Shown here: positions 22,855-25,211 of the stretch, piece after piece | Position numbering within the stretch: position 1 is the first letter of the stretch | Layout of the letters: the number at the start of each line of letters is the position of its first letter | Assembly: GCA_036266195.1 (NCBI GenBank) | Contig: DATANP010000185.1 | Location: 1-25,211, forward strand | DNA from: DATMER01 sp036266195 | GTDB taxonomy: Bacteria; Acidobacteriota; Thermoanaerobaculia; Multivoradales; UBA5704 | Length of the DNA stretch: 25,211 nucleotides | Reading direction: 5' to 3' | Made by a program: the position numbers and the translations under genes | Notes under the pieces: model-generated | Told to the model about the DNA's origin: nothing | The model's database searches: none | Seen by the model: only the letters and a program-made list of their open reading frames with translations

Positions 22855-25211
22855 GTGAGCGCGTCGCGGCGGGTCGCGCGGGTCATCCATCCCTGCCTGG
22901 AGCCCGCGCCTGCCACGACGTTTCCGTTCTCCCAGCTCAACGACAGGGAGAAGATCGGGGTGCTGCTCCAGGCTGCCGGCGTGCTTTCTCTCCTCGACCG
23001 CGCGGGCTGGTCAGTGCCGGACTGGGAGGCGGCCCGGGTCACGCCGGAAGGACTGCTGGTGCTCCCGGCCGCCGTGCCTGGCCGCTCGGAGAGGCCGGCG
23101 CAGGAGATCCTGGCCGAGCTGCTCGGATGTCTGTTCCGGCTGCAGGGCACCTGGCTTACCGGCAGGGGGCCGGCCCGGCGATCGGCGCGGAAGCTCCTGG
23201 ACCGCTGGTATCCGTCGCTCGCACCCGTCAATGCCGACAAGGCCGTGGTGCAGATCCTCGAGGACTCTCCCTTCCTCTGGGAGCCCGGTTTCGCCGATTC
23301 CAGGGCCGCCCTTGCCGGCGAGATGGAGAGCGACGAGGCGAGCTTGCTCTGGGTGGCCGGGCCGGGACCCTTCCGGCTCCGCCTCCTGTTCCGCTGCCGG
23401 ACCCTCGGCGAGCTGCGGAAGCGGCTGGCCGGACCCCTGGCCGCGATGGACTGGCACGGTGAGTTGGAACCGGGAGAGCCCATGCAACTCATCGCCGCCG
23501 GCCGATGGCGGGCCGCCGTGGCGGCCTGGGCGCGGCAGCCTCCGCAGTCCGAGGCCGAGACCGTCGGAATGGCAACGGCCCTGGCGGCACTGGGCCGGGC
23601 CGAGGCGGCTCTCGCCACGCTCGAAGGTCTTCGATCGATCGACGCCGAGTCTCTCCGGGCGCGTTGCCAGCTTCAACTGGGCCAGATCGGACCCGCCCTG
23701 GCGACCCTGGGAAGGATTCGGATGTCGAAGCTCGATGCCGGGCAGTCGGCCGTGCTGGCCGAGGTCGCCTCGCGGGCGTTCGCCAATGCCGGCAAGGCCG
23801 AGCAGGCCGGGCCCTGGGTCCGGACGGCGCTGGAGAGAGGAGAGCAGGAGGGCGGCGCGGCCCGGCTCCGGGCGGGCATCGTGGCGGCGGCCGCGGCCTG
23901 GGACCGGGGCGATTCCACGGAGATGGGCCGCTGGCTGGAGGCGACGCGGGAGGCGTGCTCGGACCCGGGCCTCGCCTGGCGCTGGCACCAGGTCCAGGCC
24001 CTGGGCACGCAGGAGTCCGCGGCCGAGCATGCGGGCCGCGCGATCCGCCTCGGCCGTCGGCAGCTCACCCGGTCCGAGGCCGCCGGGCTCTGGAACGATC
24101 TGGGGGTGGCCAGGGCGCGGCTCGGAGACCTGCCCAGCGCGGAGCGTGCCTTCCTCCACGCCGCCCGGCTGTATGAAGGATGCGACGGACCGCGCAAGGC
24201 CACGCTCGCCCTGCCCAATCTGGCGGAGATCCGCCTGCGCCGCGGCCGGTTGGCCGGCGTGCGCGAGATCCTGGAGCGGACGGTCACGGAGAACCGGCTG
24301 GCCGGCAACGTGCGCGGGCTGGCCGACGACACGGCCCTCCGGGCGCGCTTCGAGCTGGCCCTGGGGAGGCCCGAGGCCGCGCTCGGCCTCTGCCGCGAGG
24401 CCCTGGCCCTGGGCTGGAACGAGGCGGTCGCGCGCGTGCTCGCGGCACGCGCCCTCGGCTGGCTGGGCCGTCCGGAAGAAGCCGCGGCCGAGCTGTCGCT
24501 CCTTACTCCGGATGCTCTCTCCAATCTGGAGCCCGAGGAGCGGCCCGCGCTCCGGGCGCTGGCAGGAGATCCCGAAGGGGCGCTGAAAGAGGCGGAGGGC
24601 AAGCCGTTCCATCTTCTTTGGAAAGAGATCCTGGCCGGCGCGCCCGCTTCACTTTCCGCGCTGGACGCGCTCGCCTCGCTCGAGCCCTACCGGGCCGCGC
24701 GTCTGGTCTTTGATCTCGACAGGGCCTCGCCCGGCTGCGTTCCCTCTCCTCATCTGCGGACCGCAGCGGCCGTGCTCCGCCGGGCCGGCGCGATCGCTCC
24801 GGCCGGCCGATTGGAGGCTCGGGATCGGGGCCCGTGGCAGGCCGTGGTCTCCTATCTTTCGAAACCCGCGGGCGATCTGGAAGCCGTGAACGCGCTGTTC
24901 CAGGAGGCGGGGATTCATGAAAAGACGGAGGATGACGTCGTGGCCTGCGCTGTCCGCAGGCTGGCGGCCCGCGATCTGGAGCCCCGGGAATTCCGACTGA
25001 TCGCCGCAGCACCGGCCCGCGACATCGTGGGTGAAAGTCCGGTTTTGATCGAAACCCTGGACCGGATCGCCCGCCTCGCTCCGGGTGGCCTTCCCATTCT
25101 CATCCTGGGAGAAAGCGGCACGGGCAAGGAGCTCGCGGCGCGCCGAATCCACCGATTGAGCCTGCGCTCCCGGGCCGCGTTTCTGCCGGTCAACTGCGCC
25201 GCGCTTTCGGA
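22855..25211 (+). CDS. TPR-containing sigma-54-interacting transcriptional regulator (partial)
   Basis: The frame is open from GTG 22855 (GGAGG 8 nt upstream) to the window end, 785 codons so far. The first ~200 residues have no recognised domain. Roughly 210-620 is an alanine/leucine-rich helical region with TPR-like units such as LWNDLGVARARLGDLPSAERAFLHAARLY. From about 724 the AAA+ domain of an enhancer-binding protein begins: GESPVLIETLDRIARLA, then Walker A GESGTGKE (752-759) and FLPVNCAALS. The GAFTGA loop that contacts sigma-54 and any DNA-binding domain lie beyond the edge. A GTP/phosphate-type receiver is absent, so the TPR part is the likely sensor or partner-binding region. No target is evident. 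Confidence 0.85.
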   Translation, partial: MSASRRVARVIHPCLEPAPATTFPFSQLNDREKIGVLLQAAGVLSLLDRAGWSVPDWEAARVTPEGLLVLPAAVPGRSERPAQEILAELLGCLFRLQGTWLTGRGPARRSARKLLDRWYPSLAPVNADKAVVQILEDSPFLWEPGFADSRAALAGEMESDEASLLWVAGPGPFRLRLLFRCRTLGELRKRLAGPLAAMDWHGELEPGEPMQLIAAGRWRAAVAAWARQPPQSEAETVGMATALAALGRAEAALATLEGLRSIDAESLRARCQLQLGQIGPALATLGRIRMSKLDAGQSAVLAEVASRAFANAGKAEQAGPWVRTALERGEQEGGAARLRAGIVAAAAAWDRGDSTEMGRWLEATREACSDPGLAWRWHQVQALGTQESAAEHAGRAIRLGRRQLTRSEAAGLWNDLGVARARLGDLPSAERAFLHAARLYEGCDGPRKATLALPNLAEIRLRRGRLAGVREILERTVTENRLAGNVRGLADDTALRARFELALGRPEAALGLCREALALGWNEAVARVLAARALGWLGRPEEAAAELSLLTPDALSNLEPEERPALRALAGDPEGALKEAEGKPFHLLWKEILAGAPASLSALDALASLEPYRAARLVFDLDRASPGCVPSPHLRTAAAVLRRAGAIAPAGRLEARDRGPWQAVVSYLSKPAGDLEAVNALFQEAGIHEKTEDDVVACAVRRLAARDLEPREFRLIAAAPARDIVGESPVLIETLDRIARLAPGGLPILILGESGTGKELAARRIHRLSLRSRAAFLPVNCAALS

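Noticed and set aside
23011..24612. 533-aa minus-strand frame
   Set aside because: It is antisense to the TPR/sigma-54 gene, whose frame has recognisable TPR units and Walker A.

Overview
This is a high-GC, densely packed bacterial chromosome segment. A GWxTD-domain lipoprotein, Mla-type lipid-transport genes, an LpxH-like lipid A enzyme and a TPR/sigma-54 activator together suggest a Gram-negative member of the Acidobacteriota or a related deep lineage. The window has no rRNA or tRNA, so this placement is inference. Many genes overlap by 1-20 nt, and several transcription units appear to start leaderless (a -10 box 6-10 nt before ATG, no Shine-Dalgarno).

Layout. 1-481 (-): N-terminal part of an M61 glycyl aminopeptidase, divergent from a PLP aminotransferase (518-1663, +). 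1647-3967 (-): a three-gene unit of ferritin-like protein, 3-hydroxyacyl-CoA dehydrogenase and an SDR lacking the usual Tyr/Lys pair. 4051-5172 (-): kynurenine formamidase and a two-CBS protein, separated by a terminator-like hairpin. 5289-8657 (+): folE, GWxTD lipoprotein, FabH-like ketosynthase and a ClpX-like AAA+ ATPase in tight succession.

8618-10456 is an accretion locus between the convergent 3' ends of the ClpX-like gene and a TVP38-family membrane protein gene. It holds an orphan HicB-like gene, a lower-GC pair (small protein plus retropepsin-like protease), displaced copies of both flanking gene ends, and a precise array of eighteen 21-bp dyad repeats enclosed by a 43-bp inverted repeat. 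This is the most unusual part of the window.

10426-17973 (-) is a probable nine-gene operon: small membrane protein, mlaE, mlaF, mlaD, UDP-glucuronate 4-epimerase, UDP-glucose dehydrogenase, UDP-xylose synthase, a YggX-like protein with two CxxC motifs, and the TVP38 protein. It links phospholipid transport to UDP-uronate/pentose supply, which suggests envelope biogenesis. 18058-22760 (+) runs plsC, mrp, lpxH-like, PhnP-like MBL hydrolase and aroA. The window ends inside a large TPR/sigma-54 regulator (22855 onward).

Most genes are ordinary housekeeping or envelope functions. The points worth following up are the accretion locus with its repeat array, the degenerate ClpX-like ATPase coupled to a ketosynthase, a REP-type hairpin that contains the lpxH ribosome binding site, and the leaderless-start pattern.
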